Source: Pseudomonadota bacterium | GTDB lineage: Bacteria; Pseudomonadota; Gammaproteobacteria; Burkholderiales; Ferrovaceae | Direction: 5' to 3' | Length of the DNA: 52,310 nt | Assembly: GCA_021805445.1 (NCBI GenBank) | Contig: JAJZFH010000030.1 | Span: forward strand, 1-52,310 | Part shown: in pieces, positions 9,715-18,159 of the stretch | How the letters are laid out: each line of letters begins with the position of its first letter | Position numbering within the stretch: position 1 is the first letter of the stretch | Made by a program: the position numbers and the translations under genes | The notes under the pieces: model-generated | The model's database searches: none | Told to the model about the DNA's origin: nothing | Seen by the model: only the letters and a program-made list of their open reading frames with translations

Positions 9715-10657
9715 AGGCATTGACGATGCGTTGAACCAGAGGGTGGCGAACCACATCCTCGGTCTGGAAGATGGTGAAAGCAACGCCTTCCACCCGTTGC
9801 AGGACATTGCGGGCATCGATCAGTCCGCTTTTCTGGGTGCGGTGCAAGTCGATCTGGGTGACGTCGCCGGTGATGACGGCGCGGGTACCAAAACCAATGC
9901 GGGTGAGAAACATTTTCATCTGCTCTGGCGTCGTGTTTTGTGCCTCGTCCAGAATGATGAAACTGTGGTTGAGGGTGCGTCCGCGCATGTAGGCAAGCGG
10001 GGCTACTTCGATGATGCCGCGCTCGAAGAGGCGTCCGACCCGGTCATGGCCCAGAAGGTCATAGAGCGCATCGTACAGGGGGCGCAGGTAGGGGTCGATC
10101 TTCTGGTGGAGATCGCCCGGCAGGAAGCCCAGGCGTTCCCCTGCTTCCACGGCGGGGCGCACCAGGATGATGCGTTTGACTTCCTCCCGTTCCAGGGCAT
10201 CCACGGCGGCAGCCACGGCCAGATAGGTTTTTCCCGTGCCGGCGGGTCCCACGCCGAAGCACAGGATATATTCGCGCATTTGTTGAAGGTACTGGATTTG
10301 GCGGGGGGAACGAGCTTCCACTTGACCACGGCGCGTTTGCAGTATCCGTGTGGTCGGGGCCAAAGGGGGTTCTTCGGCGTGTTGCAGACGTAAATGGGTC
10401 ATTTTCTGGAACAGGAGGGCGGGGTCCAGGGGTGCGGTGGCCTCCTGGTACAACGCGCCCAACGCGGTTTTGGCCCGTTCCAGGTTCTGAGGATGGCCGG
10501 TCAGGGTGAAGACATCTCCCCGTCGATGCAGGTCGATGTCCAGATGGCGGGCCATGATGGGCAGATTTTCATCGAGCACCCCGCACAGATTGGCCAATCG
10601 AACATTGTCCAGAGGGGTGGGGATGAATTCGCATTGTTCGGGAACGGGGAGGGGCAT
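9686..10657 (-). CDS. phoH: PhoH-like ATPase (PhoL/YbeZ)
   Basis: This 323-residue cytoplasmic ATPase is usually encoded beside ybeY and thought to act with it in RNA metabolism. It has Walker A GPAGTGKT, Walker B FIILDEAQN and the PhoH signature RPAVEAGERLGFLPGDL. An N-terminal KH-like segment covers roughly residues 15-75 (VRLANLCGVLDENL through TGHPQNLERAKTALG). The start codon shares one base with the miaB stop (TGATG), consistent with coupled translation. Confidence 0.94.
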   Translation of the reverse strand: MPLPVPEQCEFIPTPLDNVRLANLCGVLDENLPIMARHLDIDLHRRGDVFTLTGHPQNLERAKTALGALYQEATAPLDPALLFQKMTHLRLQHAEEPPLAPTTRILQTRRGQVEARSPRQIQYLQQMREYILCFGVGPAGTGKTYLAVAAAVDALEREEVKRIILVRPAVEAGERLGFLPGDLHQKIDPYLRPLYDALYDLLGHDRVGRLFERGIIEVAPLAYMRGRTLNHSFIILDEAQNTTPEQMKMFLTRIGFGTRAVITGDVTQIDLHRTQKSGLIDARNVLQRVEGVAFTIFQTEDVVRHPLVQRIVNAYETQNSPRG

Positions 10658-12015
10658 CAGCGCAAGTCAACCAACTCGCCACGCAGGGTGTGGGGGGCCG
10701 TGGCCGTGATGAGTACCTCGACGAAATGACCGATCAGCCGCTCTCCGCCAGGAAAGTTCACCACACGGTTGTTGTCCGTTCGTCCCCTCAACTCCAGCGT
10801 ATGGCGGCGCGCATGCCCATCCACCAGAATGCGCTGACGGGTGCCTACCATGGCCGTACTGATTTCAAAGGCATGGGCATCGGTTTGAGCCAGCAGGGCC
10901 TGGAGTCGCCCCCGTTTGACCTCCAACGGGACGGTGTCCGGCAGTTCGGCGGCCGGGGTGCCGGGACGGGGGCTATACATGAAGCCATAACTGCCATCGA
11001 ACCCCACCTCTTCGATCAACTGCAGAGTTGCGGCAAAATCATCCTCGGTTTCGCCGGGGAAACCAATGATGAAGTCACTGGTCAAGGACAAACCGGGTTT
11101 GGCCTGACGCAAGGCGGCCACGGTTTCCTTGTAGGATTCCACGGTATAGCCTCGCTTCATGGCCGCCAGAATGCGGTTGGAACCTGACTGAACGGGCAGA
11201 TGGATCTGGCTGGCCAGTTTGGGCAGTCGTCCGTGGGCGGCGATCAGGGTGGGCGTCACTTCCAGCGGGTGACTGGTGGTGTAGCGGACCCGTTCGATCC
11301 CCTCGAGGGCACAGACCTCTGTCAAGAGGTACGCGAAGTCCAGATCTGCGCCGGAGTTTTGCAGGTGTAGCCAGGCATTGACATTTTGTCCGAGCAAGGT
11401 GACTTCCCGGACCCCCTGGCGGGCCAGGAGACGGATTTCCTCCAGAACGGCCTCGAGTGGGCGGGAGAATTCTTCTCCACGCGTATAGGGCACGACGCAA
11501 AAACTGCAATACTTGCTGCACCCTTCCATGATGGAAACGAAAGCCGTGGGGCCTTCAACCCGGGCAGCGGGCAGGGCATCGAATTTTTCGATTTCCGGAA
11601 AGGAAATGTCGAGTTGGTGCTGTCCGGAGCGCTGGCGTTGGCGCATCAGTTCGGGCAGGCGATGAAGGGTTTGAGGTCCGAATACCACGTCCACATAGGG
11701 GGCGCGGTCCAACAGGGCCTGGCCTTCCTGGCTGGCCACGCATCCGCCGACGGCAATCACCACGCCGGGTTGGGCCAATTTGAATTCGTGGGCCCGTCCC
11801 AGTTCGGAAAAAAACTTTTCCTCGGCTTTTTCGCGTACCGAACAGGTATTGAAGATGATCAGGTCGGCGCCTGCCATGTCCTCGGTGGATTCCATGGCAT
11901 GGGATTGTTGAAGCAGCGCAAGTATTTTCTCCGAGTCATAGACATTCATCTGACAGCCGAAGGTCTTGATATGGACCTTTCGGCCTGGAGGTGTGAGCGG
12001 GACGGTGGAATTCAT
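10657..12015 (-). CDS. miaB: tRNA-2-methylthio-N6-isopentenyladenosine synthase
   Basis: MiaB is a radical-SAM methylthiotransferase that converts i6A37 to ms2i6A37 in tRNAs reading UNN codons. The 452-residue product starts [20 protein letters not shown]. The auxiliary iron-sulfur cluster Cys are in [15 protein letters not shown] and VGGCVASQ. The radical-SAM cluster motif is [15 protein letters not shown], and a TRAM domain ends the protein near [16 protein letters not shown] 12015 gives the family-typical length; the open frame to 12336 runs antisense into the EipA-like gene and is rejected. It heads the co-oriented miaB-phoH-ybeY-corC-lnt run. Confidence 0.95.
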   Translation of the reverse strand: MNSTVPLTPPGRKVHIKTFGCQMNVYDSEKILALLQQSHAMESTEDMAGADLIIFNTCSVREKAEEKFFSELGRAHEFKLAQPGVVIAVGGCVASQEGQALLDRAPYVDVVFGPQTLHRLPELMRQRQRSGQHQLDISFPEIEKFDALPAARVEGPTAFVSIMEGCSKYCSFCVVPYTRGEEFSRPLEAVLEEIRLLARQGVREVTLLGQNVNAWLHLQNSGADLDFAYLLTEVCALEGIERVRYTTSHPLEVTPTLIAAHGRLPKLASQIHLPVQSGSNRILAAMKRGYTVESYKETVAALRQAKPGLSLTSDFIIGFPGETEDDFAATLQLIEEVGFDGSYGFMYSPRPGTPAAELPDTVPLEVKRGRLQALLAQTDAHAFEISTAMVGTRQRILVDGHARRHTLELRGRTDNNRVVNFPGGERLIGHFVEVLITATAPHTLRGELVDLR

Positions 12016-12052
12016 CGAAACAGTGACGTGACCTATGAAAAAGTAGAGCGTG

Positions 12053-12613
12053 TCAGAACGGATTCCAGGTTTTTTCCGGGGTGTAATGCATGTAACCGAC
12101 ACTGGCGCCTTCACGCAGACCCACGCCCAGTCGGATCGGGGCCAGGATGATGTCGCCCCGTTGCTGATAGTTGATGCCAGCACCGCCGATAAAGTAGAGA
12201 CTGCCATCGACGCCGGGGTAACGCTGGAAAATGGCATTGGTAGAAGGCAGATGATAGACCAGAACGAACACCTTGGTGGCATCCCCTCCCAGATCAAAGC
12301 CGACGGACGGACCGGTCCAGTAGACTTTGCGCACAACCCCGTCCTTCATGATCAGGTCGCCATTCCCGTAACGCAGCCCGACGGCGATGGCACCGGCGAC
12401 TTCCTCCCCCCTGATGTAGCCATTGGGGCGTCCTTTCTCACGAAAGGCTTTTTCGATCAGTTTGGCCAATCCTTCCGTGGTCTGGCCAAAAAACTGGGTC
12501 GCATCCTTGACGATGGCGTCCTGATCAAAGGTCTGTTCTCCCTGAGCAGGGGCTGCACTGACCAGCAAGGGGAAAAAGCCGAGCAACAGGAACCAGAGAC
12601 GTACCAGAGACAT
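12053..12613 (-). CDS. DUF1134 / EipA-like envelope protein
   Basis: This 186-residue protein has a clear N-terminal signal peptide ([19 protein letters not shown], cleavage near residue 20) and is otherwise soluble, so it is probably periplasmic. The conserved stretches [33 protein letters not shown] and [17 protein letters not shown] match DUF1134, the family of the Brucella envelope integrity protein EipA. An SYLF-type lipid-binding fold is a related alternative. An AAGGA ribosome site precedes ATG 12613. It follows in the same direction as miaB, 37 nt upstream of it, but may have its own promoter. The exact role is unknown. Confidence 0.75.
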   Translation of the reverse strand: MSLVRLWFLLLGFFPLLVSAAPAQGEQTFDQDAIVKDATQFFGQTTEGLAKLIEKAFREKGRPNGYIRGEEVAGAIAVGLRYGNGDLIMKDGVVRKVYWTGPSVGFDLGGDATKVFVLVYHLPSTNAIFQRYPGVDGSLYFIGGAGINYQQRGDIILAPIRLGVGLREGASVGYMHYTPEKTWNPF

Positions 12614-12678
12614 GGGAGCATCCTTAGGGTTTTGTGGGTGAACAGGGTCATCATACCAAAAAATATTGAATCAGGGGC

Positions 12679-12707
12679 TTGAGGAAAGTCCGGTCAAGGG
12701 TTAGAAT
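12679..12707 (+). promoter_or_regulatory. Promoter of the tRNA-Met gene
   Basis: TTGAGG (12679-12684) and TAGAAT (12702-12707) are 17 nt apart, a good sigma-70 pair. The predicted start near 12714 is only about 5 nt before the mature tRNA 5' end. Confidence 0.65.
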
Positions 12708-12718
12708 GCACCGCTTGT

Positions 12719-12795
<77 letters not shown>

Positions 12796-13102
12796 CTAAA
12801 TCCAAATTGATAGCCTTGGCAGTCAAGTGACCCCTTGACTCGTGGGTGATTTCTTTCCATGCTTCTGTCTGGCACCTCTTCCGCCAGTCCAGCAGGCTCG
12901 TTCCGCACTTTTTCAGGATCCAGAAGCCCCTCTTGTTCGCTCGCCACTGTGGCTTGTCTCCCTTCTCTTCCCCCTGTGACAAAACCGAGGGAGGGGATGG
13001 GAAAAATTCATTGACGGGAACATGCCACGCGCAGTTACGGTTTACAATGCCATAACTCCAAGACTGAATTTTTTTGCAATAGATTCAAAGGAGAATAATT
13101 CT
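12796..13102. other. Gene-free stretch behind the tRNA
   Basis: There is no convincing gene here. The short open frames lack ribosome sites, and those on the minus strand read through the tRNA. It contains a perfect 7-bp hairpin, AGTCAAG/CTTGACT with a 6-nt loop (12821-12840), which could end tRNA transcription although it has no U-tract. The last 60 nt become AT-rich and lead into the ribosome site of the hybrid kinase. No attachment-site duplication of the tRNA 3' end was found in the window. Confidence 0.5.
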
Positions 13103-16100
13103 TTGAAAACTACTTCTAAAATAGTGGGCTGGTTTGGCAGCGCGGGTCTGTTGATAGTGCTGGTGGCGCTGCTGTCGTTTTGGTTGTTCAGACAGAGCGA
13201 AGACGCCGACCGATGGCAGAGACACGCTTTTCGGGTATTGGAGAAGTCGAATGGGTTGCTTTCCAGCCTGAAAGATACCGAAACCGGTCAGCGCGGGTAT
13301 CTTCTGACGGGGGATAAAGCCTTTCTGATGCCCTATCTGGAAGTGCGCGACGGCATTCCGTCCCAGTTGGCAGAATTGCGCCGACTTACTCAGGATAACC
13401 CGGTCCAGGAACGCCGATTGAATGTGCTGGCCCCCCTGGTCGAGGCAAAGTTGCTGGAGTTGAGGGAGGTTTTGGCGTTATACGACGACCAACATGCTGA
13501 AGACGCACTAAAAATACTGCGTAGCGGTTCGGGCAAGCAGTTGATGGACGAAATTCGCGCCGAGTTGAACGACTTCGACCAGCAGGAAGGTGAATTGCTG
13601 GAACAGCGCAAGGCTCGATTCCGTATGGATCTGAGCCTGCTGCTGATATCGATTTCCATCGTCAGTTTGTTGGCGGTGGGGCTGGCTTTGGCCGCCGTTT
13701 ACATCATATGTCGCGAAATGCGTTTACGGCTCCGGGCCAAGGAAGAGGCAAACAAGGCATTGAGTGATGCTCATGATGTTTTGCGCGTCAACGAGGAAAA
13801 TCTGTCCGTCACGCTCAACTCCATCGGCGATGGGGTGCTGGCCACGGATGCTGAAGGTCGGGTGACGCGCCTGAACGCCGTTGCGGAGCGGCTTGTCGGC
13901 TGGTCTCAAACAGAAGCGACGGGTCGACCGGTGGGGGATGTTTTTCACATCATCAACCAGAAGACGCGTCAGCCCGCTTTCCTCCCGGTGGCGGAAACCC
14001 TGGCGCAAGGCGTCACTTATGGTTTGGCCAACGATACCGTGTTGATCGCCCGCGATGGCAGCGAGTGCCCTATCGCCGATAGTTGTGCCCCCATTCGCAA
14101 TCGTGCGGGTGAGGTGATCGGAACGGTGTTGGTGTTTCGCGACGTGAGCAGGGAATACGCAACACAGGCCGCACTGCGCGACAGCGCCACGCGCATTCAG
14201 GCGATTCTGAATACGGTGGCGGATGTCATCATCACCATCGATGAGCGCGGGATCGTCGAGACGGTCAATCTGGCGGCCAGATCCCTGTTTGGTTACGATG
14301 CCACCGAGATCGTCGGACAGAACATCCGCATGTTGATGCCAGAACCGTATGGCAGTCACCATGATGGCTACATTGGGCGTTACCTGGCGACAGGCGAGGC
14401 GCACATCATTGGCACCGGGCGCGAGGTCGTGGGACGACGCAAGGACGGCAGTGTTTTTCCGATGTATCTGGCCGTGAGTGAGATGCAGCTGGAAGGTGAG
14501 CGTCACTTCATCGGTGTCGTGCATGACATCACTGAGCGTAAACAGGCCGAACAAAAACTTTCTGTCGCGAAAGAAGTTGCAGAACTGGCCAACCGCGCGA
14601 AGGATTCGTTTCTTGCCACCATGAGCCATGAAATCCGTACCCCGCTTACCGGGATGTTGGGCATGCTGGAGGTGCTTTCACTGACGTCTCTCGATCACGA
14701 TCAGGACGAGACATTGCGGGCCGTGTGGGATTCTGGCCGGAGTTTGCTGCGCATCGTCAATGATATCCTGGACTGGTCGAAGATCGAGGAAGGAAAACTG
14801 ACGCTTTCCCCTCAATCCATTTCGATCCCCCGGTTGCTGCAAGAAGTTGTCCATACCTATTCACGGGTGGCCAGTTCCAAGTCCCTGTTGCTGTGGCAAC
14901 ACGCCGATGCCCGGCTGGGCGTGGCACATATCGTCGACCCGCTGCGCCTCTCACAGGTGCTCAATAATTTCGTCAGCAATGCGCTCAGATTCACTCAGAG
15001 TGGGGAGATCGAACTGCGTGCCGAACTCCTCGAGCGACTCGACAGTTGTGAGCGCATACGCTTCTCGGTCAAGGACACCGGCATTGGCATCGCCAAGGAA
15101 GCCCAGCAGCACTTGTTTCAACGCTACCGCCAGGAGAGTGCCGATACTGCCCGTATGTACGGTGGTACCGGACTGGGGCTGTCGATCTGCCGCCGTCTGA
15201 CGGATTTGATGGATGGTCAACTCGAACTGGACAGTGAACCCGGTCGGGGTTCCACCTTCGCTGTGATCTTCAATCTGCCGGTTTCTGCGATGCCGGGGGA
15301 CATGATGGTGACTGCCTCGTCCGAGGTGACACAAAAGCATGTTCAACCGCTCCTGGAGGGCGGCGTGGATTCGCCGCTGGTATTGGCAGTGGATGATCAT
15401 CCGATCAACCGCGATTTGTTGATGCGCCAGATCAAGTTGCTCGGTTTGCGGGCCGAAACCGCCGAAAATGGGCAGGTCGCACTGTCTCTGTGGCGAGAGG
15501 GGCGCTTTGCGCTGGTGATCACTGACTGTCACATGCCGGAGATGGACGGGTATGCGCTCACTCAGGAGATACGCAGGATCGAGGCCGAGAAAAGACTGCC
15601 GCGTACGCCCATCATCGCCTGGACAGCCAATGCGCTTTCTGAAGAAAAGCAACGCTGTCAGGACGCCGGCATGGATGCGTTGCTGGTCAAACCTGCGGAT
15701 CTGTCGCAACTGAAAGAGGCGCTGAAAAAATGGCTGAACCTCTCCGGGACAGACCACCGTCAACCCGCAGTCTCGCCGCAAACGGGAGACGCCGGACAGA
15801 GCCCGGGTCCCATCGATTATGTCGCGCTGAGTCGTGTGGTGCCGAAGCATGCCGAGCAGATTCGGGTGCTGCGTGATTTTCAGGCACATCTTCGGGCCGA
15901 CCGCGTTCATTTGGGCGACATGCTGGAACAGAGGGATGGCGTCAAGGGTGAGCGCACGGCCCATCGCATGAAAGGCTCGAGCCAGATGGTGGGGGCAACG
16001 GACATCGCCCATGCTTGCGCCGTCATCGAGCAAGCGGTGCGGGATGGGAAATTGGCGGACGCGTGCGCAGCCATGGCTGGGCTGGATGAAGGCATCAAAC

Positions 16101-16153
16101 GGCTGGAGGCACATTGCATGGAATTGAAAGAGGCGAATGGGGGAAACCAATGA
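13103..16153 (+). CDS. Hybrid sensor histidine kinase with HPt domain (RocS/BvgS-like)
   Basis: This 1016-residue membrane sensor starts a multi-step phosphorelay. Domain order: membrane helix (about 10-30), CHASE3-type periplasmic domain with the DTETGQRGYLLTG motif, second helix (about 175-205), two PAS domains (about 230-350 and 362-480), and HisKA with His 509 in MSHEIRTPLTGM. The ATPase domain follows (NNFVSNALRF, DTGIGI, GGTGLGLSI), then a receiver with Asp 808 in ITDCHMPEMDG and an HPt domain with His 954 in AHRMKGSS. I prefer TTG 13103 because AAAGGAG lies 9 nt upstream and a signal-anchor helix follows; ATG 13022 has no ribosome site. The stop overlaps the REC-EAL gene as ATGA, making that protein the likely output. 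Confidence 0.9.
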   Translation: MKTTSKIVGWFGSAGLLIVLVALLSFWLFRQSEDADRWQRHAFRVLEKSNGLLSSLKDTETGQRGYLLTGDKAFLMPYLEVRDGIPSQLAELRRLTQDNPVQERRLNVLAPLVEAKLLELREVLALYDDQHAEDALKILRSGSGKQLMDEIRAELNDFDQQEGELLEQRKARFRMDLSLLLISISIVSLLAVGLALAAVYIICREMRLRLRAKEEANKALSDAHDVLRVNEENLSVTLNSIGDGVLATDAEGRVTRLNAVAERLVGWSQTEATGRPVGDVFHIINQKTRQPAFLPVAETLAQGVTYGLANDTVLIARDGSECPIADSCAPIRNRAGEVIGTVLVFRDVSREYATQAALRDSATRIQAILNTVADVIITIDERGIVETVNLAARSLFGYDATEIVGQNIRMLMPEPYGSHHDGYIGRYLATGEAHIIGTGREVVGRRKDGSVFPMYLAVSEMQLEGERHFIGVVHDITERKQAEQKLSVAKEVAELANRAKDSFLATMSHEIRTPLTGMLGMLEVLSLTSLDHDQDETLRAVWDSGRSLLRIVNDILDWSKIEEGKLTLSPQSISIPRLLQEVVHTYSRVASSKSLLLWQHADARLGVAHIVDPLRLSQVLNNFVSNALRFTQSGEIELRAELLERLDSCERIRFSVKDTGIGIAKEAQQHLFQRYRQESADTARMYGGTGLGLSICRRLTDLMDGQLELDSEPGRGSTFAVIFNLPVSAMPGDMMVTASSEVTQKHVQPLLEGGVDSPLVLAVDDHPINRDLLMRQIKLLGLRAETAENGQVALSLWREGRFALVITDCHMPEMDGYALTQEIRRIEAEKRLPRTPIIAWTANALSEEKQRCQDAGMDALLVKPADLSQLKEALKKWLNLSGTDHRQPAVSPQTGDAGQSPGPIDYVALSRVVPKHAEQIRVLRDFQAHLRADRVHLGDMLEQRDGVKGERTAHRMKGSSQMVGATDIAHACAVIEQAVRDGKLADACAAMAGLDEGIKRLEAHCMELKEANGGNQ

Positions 16154-17346
16154 TTGCGAGTGAACTGAATTTTCTGGTGGTTGAAGATGATGATTTTCAG
16201 CGCCGGATAGTCGTTGCCATGCTGCGCTCGTTGGGGGCCGTCGAGGTACAAGAGGCAGGCAATGGCAGGCAGGCACTCGAGATACTGCATGTTGCGAACC
16301 CCCGGTCGGTGGATATCGTGCTTTGCGACATGGACATGCCGGAAATGGATGGTATGGAGTTCCTGCGCCACCTGGGGCAGGAAAATAACACGGCTGCAGT
16401 CATCATCCTCAGCATGTTGGAACGGGTGTTGCTGGTTTCGGTGGAAAAGATGTCCGAAGCCTACGGGGTCAAGTTGCTGGGGGCCGTCGAAAAACCCATC
16501 ACGCTGGTCCAACTCGAGGCGTTGATTTTCCGTTACGAGCGAGGGGAAAACAGGGTGCGGCAATCCCATGGTGCCGTACAGGTGTTCACTCTCGAGGAAA
16601 TCAGGCAGGGAATGAAGGCGGAACAGTTTGAACCCTACTTTCAACCCAAGGTGGATATGAAGAAAGGGCGGTTGATGGGAGCGGAGGCGCTGGCGCGCTG
16701 GATTCACCCCAAGTGTGGCGTGATCGCTCCCTGTGCCTTCATCCCGCTTCTGGAGAAGGCACGGGAGATGGATGAACTGACCTTCATGATGTTGGAAAAG
16801 TCGGTGGCTGCCTGCCGCTCCCTGCAGGACAAAGGCCATTCGCTCGCCATTTCGATCAATGTGTCCCTGACCTCGCTGACGGACATCACCCTGGCTGACC
16901 GGGTGACGCAAACGGTGCTCGATGCCGGTGTCGATCCCCGTGACATCGTTCTTGAGGTCACCGAATCGGCGGCGATGACCAATGTGGCCCACGCCCTGGA
17001 AAATCTGGCGCGCCTGCGCATGCATGGTTTTGGTCTTTCCATCGATGACTTTGGCACGGGTTATTCCAGTATGCAACAACTGATGCGGATTGCCTTCAGC
17101 GAATTGAAAATCGACCAGTCGTTTGTGAAAAACATTGCCCACAACGAAGCAATGCGCATCATGGTTGAATCGAGTATCGGCCTGGCGCGCAAACTGAAGG
17201 TCAAGAGTGTTGCCGAGGGCGTGGAAACCCAACAGGATTGGGAGGTGCTGAAAAGTTTGAATTGCGATATCGCGCAGGGCTATTTCATCGCCAAACCGAT
17301 GAGTCTGGACGCATTCATGGACTATTGCGCGGGCGGTGGCGAATGA
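16150..17346 (+). CDS. REC-EAL response regulator, cyclic-di-GMP phosphodiesterase (RocR-like)
   Basis: This 398-residue cytoplasmic output protein has a receiver domain (phospho-acceptor Asp 60 in LCDMDMPEMDG) joined to an EAL domain that hydrolyses cyclic-di-GMP to pGpG. Every catalytic motif I look for is present: EALARW with Glu 179, SINVS, LEVTES, IDDFGTGYSS (loop 6), ELKIDQSFV, AEGVET and QGYFIAKP. There is no DNA-binding domain. Architecture and length match Pseudomonas RocR, whose partner is also an HPt-bearing hybrid kinase. ATG 16150 overlaps the kinase stop. It probably lowers cyclic-di-GMP in response to the kinase signal; a link to PelD 28 kb away is inference. Confidence 0.92.
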   Translation: MIASELNFLVVEDDDFQRRIVVAMLRSLGAVEVQEAGNGRQALEILHVANPRSVDIVLCDMDMPEMDGMEFLRHLGQENNTAAVIILSMLERVLLVSVEKMSEAYGVKLLGAVEKPITLVQLEALIFRYERGENRVRQSHGAVQVFTLEEIRQGMKAEQFEPYFQPKVDMKKGRLMGAEALARWIHPKCGVIAPCAFIPLLEKAREMDELTFMMLEKSVAACRSLQDKGHSLAISINVSLTSLTDITLADRVTQTVLDAGVDPRDIVLEVTESAAMTNVAHALENLARLRMHGFGLSIDDFGTGYSSMQQLMRIAFSELKIDQSFVKNIAHNEAMRIMVESSIGLARKLKVKSVAEGVETQQDWEVLKSLNCDIAQGYFIAKPMSLDAFMDYCAGGGE

Positions 17347-17374
17347 ATCCTCGTGTCCTCGAGGTGGAAATGGT

Positions 17375-17398
17375 TTGTCCGGGGATAAACCGGGGCAA
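17375..17398. terminator. Hairpin between convergent genes
   Basis: TTGTCCGG pairs with CCGGGGCAA around a 7-nt loop, with one bulge and a G-U pair. It sits in the 57-nt gap between the convergent phosphodiesterase and ferritin-like genes. No U-run follows on either strand, so terminator function is only suggested. Confidence 0.3.
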
Positions 17399-17403
17399 GT
17401 CCC

Positions 17404-17883
17404 TCAGTGATCGATCGGCAATGGTTTTCCGGCAGCGTGGAGCGCAATCCATTTCTCCAGTTCGGCCACATGCTGAGATTCCTCCTTGGCAAACTCGCGC
17501 GCAAGAATCAGAATTTCGGGATCCGATGTCGATTCGACGATGCCGGTATAGTAATCCAATCCCGCCCGTTCGGCTTCCAGCGCAATTTCCAGGGCCTGCC
17601 CCCGCCCTATTTGCGGATCTGTAGCCCAAATCGCCGCAGTCTCCGGGCTTTCGATATCAGGCCAATGAAAACTTCCCGGATCGAGGGTGGGGATGTCCCG
17701 AAACCCTGCTCGAGCGCGTGCATCGCCCAAATGCAAACGAGAGTATCCGGCCAGTCGTCGAAACAGCGCGCCGACTTCCTTATTGCCAGCGGAGGCCATG
17801 GCGTCCGCCAGTTGGTCAAAACGAAGAACGGCTTCTTCTTCGAGTTTGATGGAGTAAGTTAAAAATTCTTCAATTGAATTCAC
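17404..17883 (-). CDS. Ferritin-like / rubrerythrin-type four-helix protein
   Basis: This 159-residue, mostly helical protein resembles the rubrerythrin branch of the ferritin superfamily, which binds two iron atoms and acts in peroxide or iron handling. Visible helices are LTYSIKLEEEAVLRFDQLADAM, GALFRRLAGYSRLHLGDARA, ALEIALEAERAGLDYYTGIV and ILILAREFAKEESQHVAELE. The last carries ExxH (EESQH). The second has SRLH, so the Glu of the first ExxH is displaced or missing. It has no rubredoxin Cys. I prefer GTG 17883 because AAGGA lies 9 nt upstream; the open frame to 17958 would add 25 residues without a ribosome site. Confidence 0.75.
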   Translation of the reverse strand: MNSIEEFLTYSIKLEEEAVLRFDQLADAMASAGNKEVGALFRRLAGYSRLHLGDARARAGFRDIPTLDPGSFHWPDIESPETAAIWATDPQIGRGQALEIALEAERAGLDYYTGIVESTSDPEILILAREFAKEESQHVAELEKWIALHAAGKPLPIDH

Positions 17884-17931
17884 GGATGGTATTCCTTCTT
17901 TCGATAAATGAGTTGGGAGATCGAAGGCCGT

Positions 17932-17955
17932 TCGACAACCTTGTAGGGTTGTCGA
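17932..17955. promoter_or_regulatory. Perfect 9-bp inverted repeat upstream of the ferritin-like gene
   Basis: TCGACAACC and GGTTGTCGA flank a 6-nt spacer (TTGTAG). The dyad lies 49-72 nt before the ferritin-like start codon and has no U-run, so an operator is more likely than a terminator. The binding protein is unknown. Confidence 0.5.
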
Positions 17956-18159
17956 CAAAACTCCTTCATTGGAAGCCTCTTCCCGATTGTTTTTGTTCTG
18001 AAGTTAGAGTACAGCAATTACCGTGCCATGAACCTGTGCCATGGTGCATCCACCAACGCTCCGGTCAGATGCGGGCGTACGAAACAGGGATGAAATAGTC
18101 TATATGAACAGGCAAAAGGTATTTCTCTGATGGGGGTAAACCTGGGTTAGACTCCGCCC
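17956..18159. other. Intergenic region between ferritin-like gene and clcA
   Basis: This divergent spacer should hold promoters for both genes, but I see no good -35/-10 pair. On the plus strand TAGACT (18148-18153) ends just 7 nt before the ClC start codon and no ribosome site precedes that codon, so the ClC message may be leaderless or start further upstream. Nothing else is recognisable. Confidence 0.4.

Noticed and set aside
12821-12840. Hairpin behind the tRNA as a firm rho-independent terminator
   Set aside because: The stem is perfect but there is no U-tract; left as a note only.
14951-17232. Two 441-codon minus-strand open frames
   Set aside because: Both are shadows of the hybrid kinase and the REC-EAL gene; residue composition (His/Gln/Arg-rich) is typical of antisense frames.
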